In this document: in pieces, positions 62,066 through 64,000 of the stretch
Layout of the letters: each line of letters starts with the position of its first letter
Numbering within the stretch: the stretch's first letter is position 1
Assembly (NCBI RefSeq): GCF_900108555.1
Contig: NZ_FNWV01000001.1
Span: 124,001 to 188,000 of the forward strand
Origin: Ruminococcus flavefaciens
GTDB taxonomy: Bacteria > Bacillota > Clostridia > Oscillospirales > Ruminococcaceae
Reading direction: 5' to 3'
DNA length: 64,000 nt
Made by a program: the position numbers and the translations under genes
The notes under the pieces: generated by a model
Databases searched by the model: none
Seen by the model: the letters and a program-made list of their open reading frames with translations, nothing else
Told to the model about the DNA's origin: nothing

Positions 62066-63586
62066 TTACTTTTTAAGCAAGCTCTTTCCTGTCATTTCAG
62101 CAGGCTGTGGAACTCCCATAATATCAAGCATTGTAGGAGCAAGGTCAGCAAGTACGCCGCCCTCTGTAAGAGTACCCTCAACACCAACAGCAATAAGCGG
62201 AACAGGATTTGTTGTATGCGCAGTAAACGGACTTCCGTCAGATTCCATCATCTTGTCGGCATTACCGTGATCTGCTGTGATAAGAGCAGCACCGCCCTTT
62301 GCAAGTATCTTATCTACCATACGTCCAACGCAGTTATCTGTAGCCTCAACAGCCTTTACAGCAGCATCAAATATGCCTGTATGACCGACCATATCGCAGT
62401 TAGCATAGTTAAGTATGATAACATCATACTTATCGGAATCAATTGCTTCACATACTGCATCGCATACTTCATATGCACTCATTTCAGGCTTGAGGTCAAA
62501 TGTAGGAACATCAGGAGACTTTATAAGTATTCTGTCCTCGCCCTCAAACTGCTTCTCCTCACCGCCGTTGAAGAAGAATGTAACGTGTGCATACTTCTGT
62601 GTTTCAGCGATACGGAGCTGAGTCTTTCCAAGCTTTGCAAGGTATTCGCCCATTGTCATTGTAAGCTGCTCAGGCGGATATGCAACAGATACATTAGGCA
62701 TAGTTGCATCATACTGAGCCATACATACGAAGTTAACAGGGAAAAATCCATTCTTTCTCTCAAATCCTGCAAAATCAGGATCAACGAATGAACGAGTGAT
62801 CTGTCTTGCTCTGTCAGGACGGAAGTTAAAGAAGATAACGCTGTCATCAGCCTTTATCTGTGCGCCGCCTGCAATTACTGTAGGAAGCATGAACTCATCT
62901 GTTACTTCGTTAGCATAAGAGTTCTTTATAGCCTGTACAGGATCTGTCTCCTGAACGCCCTCGCCATAAACAAGAGCAGAATAAGCCTTTTCAACTCTGT
63001 CCCAAGCGTTGTCTCTGTCCATTGCATAGAAACGTCCCGAGATAGTAGCGATCTTGCCAAGACCGATCTTTTTGAGTTCAGCTACAGTTTCTTCCATATA
63101 CTCGGCAGCTGATGAAGGAGGAACGTCTCTTCCGTCAAGAAATGCATGGATATAAACCTTGTCGAGACCGTTCTTCTTAGCCATTTCAACTATACCGAAA
63201 AGATGCTCCATATGGCTGTGAACGCCGCCTGGAGAAAGAAGTCCCATAAGGTGAAGAGCACTTCCTTTTTCCTTGCAGTTGTTCATAGCTCCGAGGATAG
63301 CCTTGTTGCTCTCGAATGTGCCGTCCTTGATATCCTTTGATATCTTAACGAGCATCTGATAAACAATGCGTCCTGCACCGATATTTGTATGTCCTACCTC
63401 TGAGTTGCCCATCTGTCCGTCAGGCAGACCTACATCAAGTCCGCTTGCGCCGATGATTGTATTAGGGCACTCAGCCATATATTTATCAAGATTAGGCTTC
63501 TTTGCAGCAGCGATAGCGTTGCCGTATGTATCAGGGTTATAACCGAAGCCGTCCATGATTATAAGTGCTACAGGTTTCTTTGACAT
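62066..63586 (-). CDS. gpmI: 2,3-bisphosphoglycerate-independent phosphoglycerate mutase
   Basis: Interconverts 3- and 2-phosphoglycerate with two Mn ions. 506 residues, normal length. MDGFGYNP holds the first metal Asp, GNSEVGHTNIGAG the phosphoserine Ser (near 62), then HAFLDGRDVPP and the metal cluster NYANCDMVGHTG and TADHGNAD near the C terminus. AAAGGAAATAG precedes the ATG. Downstream of tpiA with about 50 bases and a short hairpin between; the two glycolytic genes likely form one unit. Codon use looks like that of highly expressed genes. Confidence 0.96.
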   Translation of the reverse strand: MSKKPVALIIMDGFGYNPDTYGNAIAAAKKPNLDKYMAECPNTIIGASGLDVGLPDGQMGNSEVGHTNIGAGRIVYQMLVKISKDIKDGTFESNKAILGAMNNCKEKGSALHLMGLLSPGGVHSHMEHLFGIVEMAKKNGLDKVYIHAFLDGRDVPPSSAAEYMEETVAELKKIGLGKIATISGRFYAMDRDNAWDRVEKAYSALVYGEGVQETDPVQAIKNSYANEVTDEFMLPTVIAGGAQIKADDSVIFFNFRPDRARQITRSFVDPDFAGFERKNGFFPVNFVCMAQYDATMPNVSVAYPPEQLTMTMGEYLAKLGKTQLRIAETQKYAHVTFFFNGGEEKQFEGEDRILIKSPDVPTFDLKPEMSAYEVCDAVCEAIDSDKYDVIILNYANCDMVGHTGIFDAAVKAVEATDNCVGRMVDKILAKGGAALITADHGNADKMMESDGSPFTAHTTNPVPLIAVGVEGTLTEGGVLADLAPTMLDIMGVPQPAEMTGKSLLKK

Positions 63587-63608
63587 ATCTATTTCCTTTC
63601 ATGGGTAA

Positions 63609-63627
63609 GGGCGGATGATATCCGCCC
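63609..63627 (-). other. Hairpin between tpiA and gpmI
   Basis: GGGCGGAT-GAT-ATCCGCCC; no T-run on the minus strand, so a processing or stability element is more likely than a terminator. Confidence 0.55.
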
Positions 63628-63638
63628 CATTAGTTTTA

Positions 63639-64000
63639 TTAGCCTTCTACAGCTGCCTGAACGATAACGTTGAAGTCCTCAGCCTTGAGTGAAGCACCGC
63701 CGATAAGACCACCGTCGATGTTTGGCTTAGCAAGGAGCTCAGCAGCATTCTTTGCATTCATTGAACCGCCGTACTGGATAGTTACAGCGTCAGCTGTTGC
63801 CTTGTCGAAGAGCTTAGCAAGCTGAGCACGGATAAATCCGCAAACTTCCTCAGCCTGATCAGGTGTAGCTGTAAGACCTGTACCGATAGCCCATACAGGC
63901 TCATAAGCGATAACAACGTTCTTAACCTGCTCTGCTGTGAGTGACCAGAGATCAAGCTTGATCTGACGAGCAATAACTTCCTCAGTGATGTTGCACTCGC
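63639..64000 (-). CDS. tpiA: Triosephosphate isomerase (5' part outside the window)
   Basis: Interconverts dihydroxyacetone phosphate and glyceraldehyde 3-phosphate. The visible 119 C-terminal residues hold the catalytic Glu in [11 protein letters not shown], the phosphate loop residues in QYGGSMN and the closing [13 protein letters not shown] segment. The gene runs off the right edge, where its N-terminal part lies. The stop codon is at 63639-63641. Confidence 0.95.
   Translation of the reverse strand, partial: ECNITEEVIARQIKLDLWSLTAEQVKNVVIAYEPVWAIGTGLTATPDQAEEVCGFIRAQLAKLFDKATADAVTIQYGGSMNAKNAAELLAKPNIDGGLIGGASLKAEDFNVIVQAAVEG

Noticed and set aside
63609..63627. Terminator between tpiA and gpmI
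   Set aside because: The hairpin has no T-run on the coding strand and both genes are likely co-transcribed.

Overview
The window looks like chromosome of a fibrolytic Ruminococcus-type Firmicute (Oscillospiraceae). The reasons are an A+T-rich sequence, strong AGGAGG-type ribosome binding sites, a secreted GH9-CBM3-dockerin cellulase, a second dockerin protein, Thr-rich linkers, a V-type ATPase in place of an F-type cluster, GatCAB amidotransferase genes and a probable PPi-dependent phosphofructokinase. No rRNA, tRNA, insertion sequence, prophage or CRISPR array was seen. The genus assignment is inference.

Layout. 1-4.5 kb: RluA-type pseudouridine synthase (cut by the left edge), prephenate dehydrogenase, an Amidase_3/SH3 wall hydrolase without signal peptide, a DRE-TIM aldolase-like enzyme and a DinB-like protein. 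4.5-9.1 kb: a divergent type IIA topoisomerase operon with a small zinc-ribbon gene between the two subunits. 9.2-16.4 kb: a CopA copper ATPase behind a large palindrome, an ArsC/Spx-like protein, gatCAB and a SleB-like wall hydrolase. 16.7-27 kb (plus strand): moxR-DUF58-transglutaminase-DUF308, htrA and a dockerin protein with a duplicated domain. 27.0-27.13 kb: a promoter-terminator unit that looks like a C-rich small RNA. 27.2-33.3 kb: a LysR regulator and a three-gene TerB/ATPase/Lhr-like helicase operon that matches the architecture of the Shango anti-phage system. 33.4-42 kb: a nine-gene V-type ATPase operon whose leader carries a TetR-type palindrome. 42-48 kb: nudix, aspS, hisS, mgsA, minD-like and aroK. 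47.7-53 kb: a YhcC radical SAM gene, then lysA, engB and lon. 53.5-56.8 kb: a YerC/TrpR-like regulator and the GH9 cellulase. 56.8-64 kb: PPi-type phosphofructokinase behind a short upstream ORF, a HAD hydrolase, a corrinoid adenosyltransferase, an ApbE/NusG_II/Gx-transporter cluster, gpmI and the 3' part of tpiA.

How the parts fit. Housekeeping genes dominate: translation (gatCAB, aspS, hisS, rluA, engB), glycolysis (pfp, gpmI, tpiA, mgsA), amino-acid synthesis (tyrA, aroK, lysA), ion and copper homeostasis, and proteolysis (lon, htrA). The accessory parts are the cellulosome-type genes and the defence-like operon. The K subunit of the V-ATPase carries the residues of the Enterococcus hirae Na+ site, so a sodium cycle is likely; the ApbE cluster hints at flavin redox chemistry at the membrane.

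Promoters are easy to read here. Some twenty candidates have a -35 and -10 box exactly 17 bp apart, and most carry the Gram-positive TRTGN extension directly before the -10. Terminator hairpins separate most transcription units. Protein calls rest on motif recognition without database searches. The most interesting places are the Shango-like operon, the C-rich sRNA candidate, the copA palindrome, the V-ATPase leader palindrome, the upstream ORF before pfp and the repeat-dockerin protein.
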